Assembly: GCA_965218075.1 (NCBI GenBank)
Contig: CBDCJZ010000003.1
Span: 992,001 to 1,056,000 of the forward strand
Source of the DNA: JANQHO01 sp965218075
GTDB lineage: Bacteria > Bacteroidota > Bacteroidia > Flavobacteriales > Schleiferiaceae
DNA length: 64,000 bases
Reading direction: 5' to 3'
Position numbers and translations under genes: made by a program. The notes under the pieces are model-generated. The model saw only the letters and a program-made list of their open reading frames with translations. It did no database searches and had not been told where the DNA came from. Positions 9,436-18,765 of this stretch are shown here, piece after piece. Each line of letters starts with the position of its first letter. Positions within the stretch are counted from its first letter, which is position 1.

Positions 9436-10002
9436 TTATTCCTTATAACGTTCTTTGTATTCTTTCATAGCAGTATCAATCACTATTTTTTCTCCTTGCT
9501 CAATAAAGAGAGGTACTTTTATTTCAGCCCCAGTTTCCAAAGTTGCCAGTTTAGAAGCATTGGTAACGGTATTTCCCTTTATTCCCGGCTCAGTGTATAC
9601 GATTTTTAGAACAACTTTTTGGGGAAGCTCACATACTAGCGGAATTTCTTCATTTGTGTGAAAAAGTATGTTGCATTGCATTCCTTCTTTCAGCAATTGG
9701 GGAGCATTGATGAGTACTTTTTGTATAGCAATTTGAGTAAAATCATCCATATTCATGAAATGATACTCCTCTCCAGTGTCATATAGAAACTGATATGCAC
9801 GGTTTTCTACGCGTATCTCATTAATTTTTGATCCGACAGGAAAAGTATGCTCTAATATCTTACCATTATTTAGGTTTCTCAACTTAGTTCTCACAAAGGC
9901 AGAACCTTTACCCGGTTTTACATGCAAAAATTCTATAATTTGATAAGGTTTTCCGCTAAGGTCAATGCAGAGCCCATTGCGAATATCAGATGTCGTAGCC
10001 AT
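9436..10002 (-). CDS. efp: Translation elongation factor P
   Basis: 188 residues, the normal EF-P length, with the three-domain pattern. The factor binds stalled ribosomes between the P and E sites and rescues polyproline synthesis. The modifiable lysine lies in HVKPGKGSAFVRTKLRN at K32, matching E. coli K34. The C-terminal OB domain contains the signature PGIKGNTVTNASKLATLETG. The start ATG at 10002 gives the family-typical start MATTSDIRNGL. It is transcribed alone, divergent from recQ with a 547-bp gap. Confidence 0.96.
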   Translation of the reverse strand: MATTSDIRNGLCIDLSGKPYQIIEFLHVKPGKGSAFVRTKLRNLNNGKILEHTFPVGSKINEIRVENRAYQFLYDTGEEYHFMNMDDFTQIAIQKVLINAPQLLKEGMQCNILFHTNEEIPLVCELPQKVVLKIVYTEPGIKGNTVTNASKLATLETGAEIKVPLFIEQGEKIVIDTAMKEYKERYKE

Positions 10003-10549
10003 AGATGATAAGAGTTATTAAACTTGTTTTACAAAGACGAGGCTTATTAAGGCTCATGACTCGTGTTAGAAGGATAGCATCTTTGTTATCTTTGTTAATA
10101 GTTAGTCAATTCAACGAAAAAGAACATACTATACCTCTTTTCAAAACGTAAATTTAGAGAAATTTTACATCTGTTTTATGAAGATCTAACATCTTTGTAG
10201 ATAGCAAATTTAACCAGTTTGAAGCGGAAAGAATCAATTGCCTGTCAAAAGAATGGAAGATTTCTGGGGATACGTCAAAACCGGATGTTAAGTTTAGATA
10301 TATATAGAAACAAATTTGTTATTACATTTGAAAGAAACGGAACTTCGATAACAATAACCGTAACAATGTTATATAACACTGTTGAAAAACTTTAGAAACA
10401 CCCCCTAAAATTAGTCATGAGCCTTTTGCTTATTATGGAAATTCAGCACTGATAATAAAGAAATCTAGATAAATCAACAAGTTCTGGTATCCATACACGA
10501 CCAATAATATCTTACAGAAGCAATAATCATTAAAAAAAAGTTTTCTGAA
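10003..10549. other. Long gap between efp and recQ, with a dispersed palindrome
   Basis: No gene is seen. The + strand shows an isolated TATCTTTG box (10087-10094), which fits the Bacteroidota -7 element, about 455 bp before recQ. From about 10230 to 10430 the sequence is a diverged copy of 35510-35700, with a 26-base identical core. The best-preserved part is a palindrome at 10362-10384. Confidence 0.5.
10362..10394. repeat. Dispersed palindromic repeat, copy 1
   Basis: The core TGTTATATAACA is a perfect 12-base palindrome. It is extended on both sides by AACA and TGTT with one mismatched pair, giving 22 bases in all. The 26 bases from 10369 to 10394 are identical to 35648-35673. Flanks on both sides also align, more weakly, with the second copy. 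It may be an operator or the end of a decayed mobile element; the sequence alone does not decide. Confidence 0.6.
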
Positions 10550-12751
10550 TTGGAAATAAATAAGTCATTTCTACGGAAGCAGTTGAAAGAGTTTTTTGGT
10601 TTCGATGAGTTTAAAAATAATCAAGAAGCAATCGTTAAAAGCGTAATTGAAGGCAACGATACCTTTGTAATAATGCCTACTGGTAGTGGAAAGTCAATTT
10701 GCTACCAATTGCCGGCTCTTATACAAGAAGGTACTGCTATAGTGGTTTCTCCACTTATAGCATTAATGAAAAACCAGATTGACTCCTTGCGAGGTTTTTT
10801 AAAAAAAGATGGGATGGCTCACGTTTTCAACTCTTCTCTTACTCGTACAGAAGCCAATCGGGTAAAAACTGATGTAGTGAGCAGAATCACCAAATTATTA
10901 TACATATCCCCCGAATCACTCGCTAAAGAAAGGAATATTGAACTCTTGGAGAAAGCCAATATTTCTTTTTATGCCGTTGATGAAGCTCATTGCATTTCTC
11001 AATGGGGTCATGATTTTCGCCCGGAATATCGCAATCTCAGAAGTATTATTACTAAAATCGGGTATAAACCCATAATTGCCCTCACTGCTACCGCCACCAC
11101 CAAGGTGCAAAACGATATTCAAAAAAACCTGCAAATAGATCAAGCCAAAGTTTTTAAAGCTTCATTCAATCGCCCCAACCTATATTATGAAGTAAGATCT
11201 AAAACTAAAGATATCGATAAGGAAATCATCAGATTTATCAGACATAATATGGGCAAAAGCGGCATCATTTACTGTCTGAACCGCAAAACTACAGAACAAG
11301 TGGCTCAGACCCTGCAAGTCAATAGTATTAAAGCCTACCCATATCATGCAGGTTTAGATGCTTCTAATAGAATAAAATATCAGAATGCTTTTCTTATGGA
11401 AGACGTAGATGTAATAGTAGCCACTATTGCCTTTGGAATGGGAATTGACAAGCCAAATGTACGCTTTGTAATTCACTATGACATTCCTAAAAGCCTCGAA
11501 AGTTACTATCAAGAAACTGGTCGAGCAGGACGAGATGGCGGGGAGGGCATTTGTATTGCTTTCTATTCGTACAAGGACATCGAAAAGCTGGAGAGTTTCT
11601 TTCAGGGAAAGTCTGTTTCGGAGCAAGAAGTGGGAATGCAATTACTTCAAGAAGTAGTAGCTTATGCGGAAACCGGTATAAGTAGAAGGAAATTTCTCAT
11701 CCATTATTTTGGAGAAGAATTTGATGAAAAAAATGGGCCGGGTGCAAAAAATGATGACAATGCTCGCTATCCTCGCAAAAAGTTTGAGGCAAAAAGCGAT
11801 GTTAAACTAGTGCTGGAGGCTATTGAAGCTACCAACGAGAAGCTTAAAACTCAGCCTATAGTAGATATTCTCACGGGAAAATTAACTACCATGTTACGCC
11901 AATACAAAGCCGACCAGTTGGAGCAATATAACCAGGGAGCTGAACAGGACGAAAAATACTGGATGGGGGTTATTCGTCAGGCAATTGTTGCCCAGCTTCT
12001 GAAAAAAGATATCCAAAAATATGGAGTACTTCTAATAACTGAAAAAGGCAAAGGCTTTATCGAAAATCCAGTGAGCTTTATGATGTTAAAGAATCATAAT
12101 TATGAAGAGGCTGAAGACAAAGAGGTAATAGTAGCAGGTCAAAAAGCCGATGAAAGTGTTTTCGACCAAACGTTATTTAATATTCTCGATGATCTAGTTC
12201 GCAAGATATCCAAACAAAAAGGTGTTCCATCTTATACTATTTTTCGGGAAAATTCACTTGCTGAAATGACCCTTTATTATCCTACCACTATAGAAGAACT
12301 TCAAAATATTAGTGGTATTGGGAAGGAAAAGGCCAATAAATATGGCAAACCCTTTGTTCAGATTATAGCTAATTATATGGGAGATAATGATATTCAAAAA
12401 CCAGATGATTTTGTTATAAAATCAATAGTAAATAAATCAAAGCTGAAGGTTTACATCATTCAAAGCACTGACCGTAAATTACCTTTAGATGATATTGCAT
12501 TGGCTAGATGGCTTTCTATGAATGATATCCTCACTGAAATAGAGCATATCGTGAACTCTGGTACCCGAATAAATATTGATTATTACCTGGAAGATGTTCT
12601 GGATAAAATTCAGGTGAAAGAGATTTTTAAATATTTCATGAGAGCAAAAACAGACGATCTGGGGAAAGCATATCAAGAATTTGAAGGTAAATACGATGAT
12701 AGAGAACTTCGTCTTGTACGTATCAAATTTTTAAGTGACGTAGCTAATTAA
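10550..12751 (+). CDS. recQ: ATP-dependent DNA helicase RecQ
   Basis: 733 residues. A 3'-5' helicase acting in recombination and replication-fork repair. Domains in order: RecA-like helicase core (about 10-340) with Walker A MPTGSGKS, DEAH box (DEAHCISQWGHDFRPEYR), and motif VI region with YYQETGRAGRDG; then the RQC region; then an HRDC domain at about 535-610 (YYPTTIEELQNISGIGKEKANKYG); and a C-terminal helical extension of roughly 120 residues, as in other Bacteroidota. The start is TTG at 10550: no ATG or GTG lies in frame between the upstream stop (10505-10507) and this codon, and the resulting N-terminus (MEINKSFLRKQLKEFFGF) fits the family. The zinc-binding cysteines of the RQC domain typical of E. 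coli RecQ are not visible. Confidence 0.95.
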   Translation: MEINKSFLRKQLKEFFGFDEFKNNQEAIVKSVIEGNDTFVIMPTGSGKSICYQLPALIQEGTAIVVSPLIALMKNQIDSLRGFLKKDGMAHVFNSSLTRTEANRVKTDVVSRITKLLYISPESLAKERNIELLEKANISFYAVDEAHCISQWGHDFRPEYRNLRSIITKIGYKPIIALTATATTKVQNDIQKNLQIDQAKVFKASFNRPNLYYEVRSKTKDIDKEIIRFIRHNMGKSGIIYCLNRKTTEQVAQTLQVNSIKAYPYHAGLDASNRIKYQNAFLMEDVDVIVATIAFGMGIDKPNVRFVIHYDIPKSLESYYQETGRAGRDGGEGICIAFYSYKDIEKLESFFQGKSVSEQEVGMQLLQEVVAYAETGISRRKFLIHYFGEEFDEKNGPGAKNDDNARYPRKKFEAKSDVKLVLEAIEATNEKLKTQPIVDILTGKLTTMLRQYKADQLEQYNQGAEQDEKYWMGVIRQAIVAQLLKKDIQKYGVLLITEKGKGFIENPVSFMMLKNHNYEEAEDKEVIVAGQKADESVFDQTLFNILDDLVRKISKQKGVPSYTIFRENSLAEMTLYYPTTIEELQNISGIGKEKANKYGKPFVQIIANYMGDNDIQKPDDFVIKSIVNKSKLKVYIIQSTDRKLPLDDIALARWLSMNDILTEIEHIVNSGTRINIDYYLEDVLDKIQVKEIFKYFMRAKTDDLGKAYQEFEGKYDDRELRLVRIKFLSDVAN

Positions 12752-12799
12752 ACCATGCTGCCCTCTTAATTCTGCTTATCGTTAATATTTTGTATCTTC

Positions 12800-13366
12800 A
12801 TGATGAATGTGATAGAAGCGTATATTCCTGACTTACTGGAAATTGAGTTGAAAGTATTTAGCGACAAACGTGGCTATTTTTACGAATCTTATAATAAAGA
12901 GGCTTTTAAACAGGTAAATATCGATGTCTCTTTTGTACAAGACAATCAATCCTACTCGCGTAAAGGGGTATTGAGGGGTTTGCATTATCAGAACCCGCCC
13001 TATGCCCAGGGAAAGCTGGCAAGAGTAATACAAGGTAGTGTTCTGGACATAGCAGTAGATATTAGGTGGGGTTCTCCCACATACGGACAGTATCATAAAG
13101 TGATTTTAAGTGAAGAGAACAAAAAAATGCTATGGATGCCCGAAGGGTTTGCCCACGGTTTTCTAACGCTGGAAGATGATACAGTTTTTTTTTATAAATG
13201 TACAAACTTTTATCATAAAGAAAGTGAAGGTAGTATTCGTTATAACGATCCCGAAATTGGTATAGAATGGGGGATAGAAAATCCCATTTTGTCTGAGAAA
13301 GATAAAATAGCGCCCTTTTTAAAGAGCTTAAAATTCAATAATTTTGTCAGCTGTACATCTTATTGA
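12800..13366 (+). CDS. rfbC: dTDP-4-dehydrorhamnose 3,5-epimerase (RmlC type)
   Basis: 188 residues with the cupin-type epimerase pattern: FYESYNKEAFKQ near the start, FVQDNQSYSRKGVLRGLHYQ (catalytic His region), QGKLARVIQGSVLDIAVDIR, and the MPEGFAHGFLTLEDD loop. It makes dTDP-4-dehydro-L-rhamnose, used for O-antigen or other surface glycans. It stands apart from other rml genes, between recQ (49 bp upstream) and uvrA (6 bp downstream), so it probably shares the uvrA transcript. Two ATG codons stand in tandem at 12800 and 12803; either may start. Confidence 0.93.
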   Translation: MMNVIEAYIPDLLEIELKVFSDKRGYFYESYNKEAFKQVNIDVSFVQDNQSYSRKGVLRGLHYQNPPYAQGKLARVIQGSVLDIAVDIRWGSPTYGQYHKVILSEENKKMLWMPEGFAHGFLTLEDDTVFFYKCTNFYHKESEGSIRYNDPEIGIEWGIENPILSEKDKIAPFLKSLKFNNFVSCTSY

Positions 13367-13372
13367 CGATCA

Positions 13373-16234
13373 ATGCCGAAAGAAGAAATCCTCCAAGACG
13401 AACAAATTGAAGTGCTCGGCGCACGTGTACACAATCTCAAGAATGTAGATATAAATATCCCCCGCAATAAACTGGTAGTGATAACTGGCTTGAGCGGCAG
13501 TGGAAAATCATCACTTGCTTTTGATACCATTTATGCCGAAGGTCAACGTAGATATATCGAGACCTTTTCGGCCTATTCCCGCCAGTTTTTAGGCAGTTTG
13601 GAAAGACCTGATGTAGACAAAATCAACGGTTTGAGTCCCGTAATTTCAATTGAGCAAAAAGCCACTTCCAAAAACCCCCGTTCTACTGCAGGCACAGCTA
13701 CTGAAATCTACGACTTTCTCCGGCTCCTCTTTGCTAGAGCATCCATCGCATACTCCTACAAAACAGGAGAGAAAATGGTGAATTATTCTGACGAGAAAAT
13801 AAGAGAACTCATTGTGAATAATTTTAAAGGAAAAAACACCTATATCCTTGCCCCTCTTATCCGTTCCCGTAAAGGGCATTATCGCGAGTTTTTCCAACAC
13901 ATAGCCAAACGAGGGTTTCTTAAGGTAAGGATTGATGGTGAAATATTGGATATTGAAAAAGGCATGCGTCTTGATCGCCATAAAACACATGATATCGAAG
14001 TAGTGGTAGACCTCATTAAAGTTAAAGACAATAACGATAAAAGGCTTAAAGAGTCTATTAATACAGCTATGCAGCAGAGTCAAGGAACATTAATGATACT
14101 GGAGCAAAACAGTAAAACTCCCAGATTTTATAGCCGAAACCTGATGTGCCCCTCTACGGGAATTTCTTATCCCAAGCCCGAGCCCAACACTTTTTCTTTC
14201 AATTCACCTAAAGGAGCCTGCCACCGTTGTAAGGGGCTGGGAGAAATTTCCAAAATAAATCTCAATAAGATAGTAGACCCTGAAAAGACCATTAAAAAAG
14301 GAGGTCTCCTGCCCTTAGGAGAATACAAGCAAACCTGGATCTTTAAGCAAATCGATATCATAGGAGATAAGTACGGCTTCGATATTAATACTAGAATAAA
14401 AGACATCCCTAAAGAAGGTATGGATGTTATTTTTTATGGCTCAGAGGAAGCTTTTGAAGTTGAAAACAAAAATATGGGCATTACCCGTAAGTACAGTATC
14501 CATTTCAGGGGAATAGTAAACTTCATCAACAGTCAAAGTCAGGAAAGTAAAAGTAAATCCATTAAACGCTGGGCCGAAAGTTTCATGAATACCATTATTT
14601 GTCCTGAATGCAAGGGAAATCGTCTTAAACTAGAATCGAGAAATTTTAAGATCGGAGATCAAAATATAACCGATTTGGCAAGGATGAGCATCAGCAAACT
14701 TTCCAGCTGGTTACATAATATACAGGACAAGTTGAATGGAAACCAGAAAAAAATTGCTGCTGAGATATTAAAAGAACTGCGCGTCCGATCCCGTTTTCTA
14801 TTAGACGTAGGCCTGGCATATCTAAGCCTCAATCGCCCGGCTAAAAGTCTTTCTGGAGGTGAAGCTCAAAGAATCAGACTGGCTACTCAAATCGGGTCCC
14901 AGTTAGTAAATGTGCTCTATATATTAGATGAACCAAGTATTGGCTTACATCAGCGAGACAATCATAAGCTCATTAATTCTCTTAAGAAACTGAGAGACAT
15001 TGGTAACTCAGTTATTGTAGTAGAACACGATCTCGATATGATCAAAAATGCGGATCGTATATATGACATGGGTCCATATGCCGGAAAAAGAGGAGGGCAG
15101 CTTGTAGCTCAAGGAAGTCTCCATGATATATTGAATTCCGATAGCTTAACTGCTCAATATCTCAACAGACAGAAAAATATTCATATTCCCAATAAAAGGC
15201 GGGGCGGTAACGGAAAAAAGATTACTCTTAGAGGAGCGGAAGGTAATAATCTCAAGAAAGTAGATATAGAGCTAGAACTGGGTAAGCTGATCGTAGTAAC
15301 CGGAGTTTCCGGAAGTGGTAAATCTACCCTTATCAATGAAACCCTATATCCTGCCCTTAGCCAACACTTTTATCAGTCAGTAAAAGATCCCCTCGTATAT
15401 AAAGACATTAGCGGGCTAAATAATATCGATAAAGTTATAGATATCGATCAGTCTCCTATAGGGCGTACCCCACGGTCTAATCCAGCCACTTATACTGGGG
15501 TGCTTTCACACATAAGAGAACTCTTTGCCAATCTGCCCGAATCAAAAGTAAGAGGTTATGAAGCCGGACGGTTTAGTTTTAATGTGAAAGGTGGACGTTG
15601 TGAAACCTGCGGAGGAGTTGGTATAAGGATAATTGAGATGAATCTTTTACCAGAGGTTTATGTGTCTTGCGAAACCTGTCAGGGGAAGAGATTTAAACGT
15701 GAAACCTTGGAAATACGCTACAGAGGTAAATCTATTGTTGATGTGCTGGAGATGAGTGTGAATACTGCGGTTGAGTTCTTTGAAAATATTCCCAGGATTT
15801 ACCATAAGCTCAAAACTTTGCAGGAGGTAGGCTTGGGGTATATCAATTTAGGCCAGCAGTCTACAACTCTTTCCGGAGGTGAGGCTCAGCGAGTAAAACT
15901 AGCTGCCGAACTATCCAAGCGAGACACAGGTAAAACGCTCTACATTTTAGACGAGCCCACTACTGGTTTGCATTTTGAAGATATAAAAATATTAATGGCC
16001 GTACTCAGCAAATTAGTGGATCGGGGAAACACAGTACTAATTATTGAGCACAATATGAACGTGATAAAACTAGCAGACCAAATTATTGATATAGGTCCTG
16101 AAGGAGGCGAAAAGGGAGGAAAAATTATTTTTAAAGGAACTCCGGAAGATATTATAAAGCAAAGAGGCAATTACACTGGTAAATATCTCAAAATTGAAAT
16201 GCACAAGAATGGCATAGATGGTCACAGCCCCTGA
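13373..16234 (+). CDS. uvrA: Excinuclease ABC subunit A
   Basis: 953 residues, full length. The damage-recognition ATPase of nucleotide excision repair; it works with UvrB and UvrC (not in this window). Two ABC ATPase halves are present: Walker A GLSGSGKSSLAFD near residue 39 and GVSGSGKSTLINET near residue 644; signature motifs LSGGEAQRIRLA and LSGGEAQRVKLA; Walker B YILDEPSIGLH and YILDEPTTGLH. Zinc-binding cysteine pairs are CHRCKG, CPECKG, CETCGG and CETCQG. It begins 6 bp after rfbC and ends 13 bp before the convergent methyltransferase relic. Confidence 0.97.
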   Translation: MPKEEILQDEQIEVLGARVHNLKNVDINIPRNKLVVITGLSGSGKSSLAFDTIYAEGQRRYIETFSAYSRQFLGSLERPDVDKINGLSPVISIEQKATSKNPRSTAGTATEIYDFLRLLFARASIAYSYKTGEKMVNYSDEKIRELIVNNFKGKNTYILAPLIRSRKGHYREFFQHIAKRGFLKVRIDGEILDIEKGMRLDRHKTHDIEVVVDLIKVKDNNDKRLKESINTAMQQSQGTLMILEQNSKTPRFYSRNLMCPSTGISYPKPEPNTFSFNSPKGACHRCKGLGEISKINLNKIVDPEKTIKKGGLLPLGEYKQTWIFKQIDIIGDKYGFDINTRIKDIPKEGMDVIFYGSEEAFEVENKNMGITRKYSIHFRGIVNFINSQSQESKSKSIKRWAESFMNTIICPECKGNRLKLESRNFKIGDQNITDLARMSISKLSSWLHNIQDKLNGNQKKIAAEILKELRVRSRFLLDVGLAYLSLNRPAKSLSGGEAQRIRLATQIGSQLVNVLYILDEPSIGLHQRDNHKLINSLKKLRDIGNSVIVVEHDLDMIKNADRIYDMGPYAGKRGGQLVAQGSLHDILNSDSLTAQYLNRQKNIHIPNKRRGGNGKKITLRGAEGNNLKKVDIELELGKLIVVTGVSGSGKSTLINETLYPALSQHFYQSVKDPLVYKDISGLNNIDKVIDIDQSPIGRTPRSNPATYTGVLSHIRELFANLPESKVRGYEAGRFSFNVKGGRCETCGGVGIRIIEMNLLPEVYVSCETCQGKRFKRETLEIRYRGKSIVDVLEMSVNTAVEFFENIPRIYHKLKTLQEVGLGYINLGQQSTTLSGGEAQRVKLAAELSKRDTGKTLYILDEPTTGLHFEDIKILMAVLSKLVDRGNTVLIIEHNMNVIKLADQIIDIGPEGGEKGGKIIFKGTPEDIIKQRGNYTGKYLKIEMHKNGIDGHSP

Positions 16235-16247
16235 CTTAACTGATAAC

Positions 16248-17999
16248 TCAAATCAAATTCCTCTGTTCCACCTGTTTACGTCGGTGTTGTGGTGCTCGTT
16301 TGAACGTACCCTGCGGTGCATAGCGTGAGTATTTAGCTTTCTTTCCTGCGAGTAAGTCCTTGATGGTAAGAATCTGTAAGCTGGGATATTTGTGGTTGGG
16401 AAAGTGTCGTGGCACGTAAAAGCCCCCCGATACCGCCTCCTGAACCATTGGGCGTGTGGGTGGCTTTAGGATGATGAATAAGCCAATCTCCGCCTTTTCC
16501 CGTTCCAGTACACCCTTCAAGTCTCGAATTTGAGACACCTTGACTCTCCCGCTTTTGACCTGAACGATGATACGCCTGGCTTTGCCGCTATTGTCGTCTA
16601 AGAAGTTGATATAGCCGTCTATGCCCGTATCCGCTCCCTTACGCTTATCCTGAGCCGGCCTGGCATCTACCAGACCCAATGCCCACCATTCAAATTGATA
16701 ACGGTCGTGCTGCGCTAAAGATTCGGAGCTGGACAGGTCTTTAGGGTCGCCGATTATTGTATAGGGTCTCAGGTCTTTACCGAAAGAGTCATGCAGTCTA
16801 TGGCGTATAAGGGTTATGGCAAGATGGGTAACATCAATGCCAATCCATTTTCGATTGAGGTCTTCTACTGCTGCGATGGCGGTGCCGCAGCCGCAGAATG
16901 GATCCAATACGATATCGCCTTCTGAAGAACTCACCTTGATTATCTTCTCCAACAATCCAATTGGTTTTTGCGTAGGATATCCCAGATATTCCTGACCTTT
17001 GTTGTAGTTTGTAAAACCGATTGGGTCCAGAATCAGATTTTGAGGGAGATTCCCTTGGTCGGCGTCGGCGTAACGTTTTAATCCCGGCCATTTACCCTTT
17101 TGGGGATGATGAATGGACCGGCTTTATCCAGGGTCGTCAAGACGTCCATGAACGTCTTTAATTTTCAGATAGTTCGGAACCAGATTTTCGTCAATGTAGC
17201 GGGCGTACAATCCGGTTTTGGGCGGCGACCAACAATGCCCCATCGCATAAACATCATACCCATGCCAGGGAAGTGTACTTGGAGAACCTTTAGCAGTGCC
17301 ATGAAGCGCTCCCGTCAAATCGCCTGAACGATAATATCCTCGTTCATCTCTTGACGGATAGGAATTTTGTAATTTCCCATCGGATTTCTGCGTTGCAACC
17401 GCATAACCATCCCAATAAGGATTTTTGTCCTTTGCGTAAAAGAGGATGTGGTCAGTGATCCGCCCGAAACGTTTAGGGTCGTTGTGGGATGTGGCGCGAC
17501 GCCAAACAATGTGATTGCGGTAAAAAGTGACTCCAAAAATCGCATCCATAAGAAGTTTGATATAGTGACAGGCAGTGTCGTCGCAGTGCAGATAGATGCT
17601 GCCCGTATCTTTTAACACGCGATGCAGTTCAACGAGTCGAGGCGCCATCATAATCAGGTAGGCCATCATGTCATTCTGCCTCAAGAATGAGCACATGGCC
17701 TGCAGCAAATCAGTTAGCTTTTTCCGGCCAATCGTAACCACGTCATGGTAAGCAAATTCGGATTCCTTCCCCCAATGCTATGTGTCATCAAAAGCGGTAA
17801 TCTGCGCCGCTGACTGTTCGCCGCTTTTCTCGCGGAACAGCAGGTTGTAGGTGGCGTTGGAGTTGAAGAGCTGGTCGAGATAAATCAGGTCAATGCTCTC
17901 ATCTGGGATATGTTCCTGCAAAATGCAAAGGTTGTCGCCGAAATAAAGCTGATTCAGGTTTTGGGTCTCAGTTGTGTCCGTTGGATTTTTTCTATTCAT
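16248..17999 (-). pseudogene. Decayed DNA methyltransferase fused to a PD-(D/E)XK nuclease-like domain
   Basis: One continuous frame of 584 codons, interrupted by two nonsense codons: TAG at codon 74 (17778-17780), where relatives have Trp in DDTWHWG, and TAA at codon 292 (17124-17126). On either side the frame is unchanged and remains coding. Methyltransferase parts: LYFGDNLCIL, a catalytic motif IV altered to DQLF (residues 42-45) instead of DPPF/Y, then GYPTQKPIGLLEKII and the AdoMet motif DPFCGCGTAIAA near codon 366. The C-terminal 190 codons look like a restriction-nuclease domain (GIDG near 459 followed by IIVQVKSG near 480, a D...(E/Q)xK pattern). Intact, it would modify and perhaps cut DNA in one polypeptide. 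The region is visibly richer in G+C than its neighbours, suggesting transfer. It is next to the Gp37/TcmP pair, in the same direction. Confidence 0.85.
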
Positions 18000-18015
18000 A
18001 ACAGCGTGTTCATGA

Positions 18016-18765
18016 TTAAAGTGTCATTTGTGAATTATCATTTGCAATAGAGGACTTCCCAGTTTTTGGATATTCATTCCAAGTGCGTCCTTCCAGCCGC
18101 CGTCCTGTCTTTTTCTTATTCACCCCGCCCCATTGCTTAAAAAAGAAGCGTATACCCACTGTTTTACATTGCTCTTTGATATCTAAAACCCATTCTTTTT
18201 TAATGGGACTAGCTTTAGGACCTGATTCTCCTCCGACGATCACCCAGTCAATATTTCGTAGATCGAGATTCGGAAGAGGTCCTAGCAAGGGCTCCAGAGA
18301 CAAAAACTTGATGGCCGCAGCTGTCTGCCTTAGATGATTGATACGAAAGGTATAATTTAGAAGTTCAACACTAACCCCCATCCACACGTTGGCTGGCCAC
18401 TCGATAGAAGAGGATAATTTTAAAAGACGATCCGAACGCTTAGTGAGCACTTGAAATTCATGCCAGTGTGCCCGCCTCATAATGTCAAAGGTCTTCTCTA
18501 TAAACCATGCCGGAACTTGCTCGTGGAAAAGATCGCTCATGGAATTCACAAAAATCATTCGGGGTTTCTTCCATAAAAGTGGTAGCTCCAGTACACTTTC
18601 TTGCAATGTCAGAGTAAAGCCGTTGGCATATCTTTTTTGCCCCATCTTTTGAAGTCTTTTGGCCATGCATTCCGCATAACAATGTTTACAGCCATGGCTG
18701 ATTTTCGTACAGCCCGTTAAAGGGTTCCAGGTAGATTCTGTCCATTCAATCGAAGATTGTGCCAT
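18016..18765 (-). CDS. Phage Gp37/Gp68-family (three-Cys-motif, DUF5131) protein
   Basis: 249 residues, apparently intact. The N-terminus WTESTWNPLTGCTKISHGCKHCYAE carries three cysteines (C19, C26, C29), arranged C-x6-C-x2-C and followed by YA, reminiscent of an Fe-S radical-SAM site. Further family motifs are IFVNSMSDLFHE, FQVLTKRSDRLL, WVIVGGESGPKASP and FFFKQWGG. These proteins occur in phages, plasmids and genome islands; the reaction is not established. It overlaps by one base (18765) with the TcmP gene upstream, its regular partner. Its last codons (KSSIANDN) are repeated as a stray copy at 19731-19753, on the other side of TcmP. Confidence 0.85.
   Translation of the reverse strand: MAQSSIEWTESTWNPLTGCTKISHGCKHCYAECMAKRLQKMGQKRYANGFTLTLQESVLELPLLWKKPRMIFVNSMSDLFHEQVPAWFIEKTFDIMRRAHWHEFQVLTKRSDRLLKLSSSIEWPANVWMGVSVELLNYTFRINHLRQTAAAIKFLSLEPLLGPLPNLDLRNIDWVIVGGESGPKASPIKKEWVLDIKEQCKTVGIRFFFKQWGGVNKKKTGRRLEGRTWNEYPKTGKSSIANDNSQMTL
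18033..18055. repeat. 23-bp direct repeat, left copy
   Basis: AATTATCATTTGCAATAGA followed by GGAC. It is identical at 22 of 23 positions to 19731-19753. It lies within the last codons of the Gp37/Gp68 gene. Together the copies bracket the Gp37/TcmP pair. Confidence 0.7.

Noticed and set aside
16834..17091. Arg-rich 85-codon minus-strand frame starting MAGIKTLRRRRPRESPS
   Set aside because: It is a shifted reading of the methyltransferase relic, whose own frame is continuous in coding sense through this stretch.
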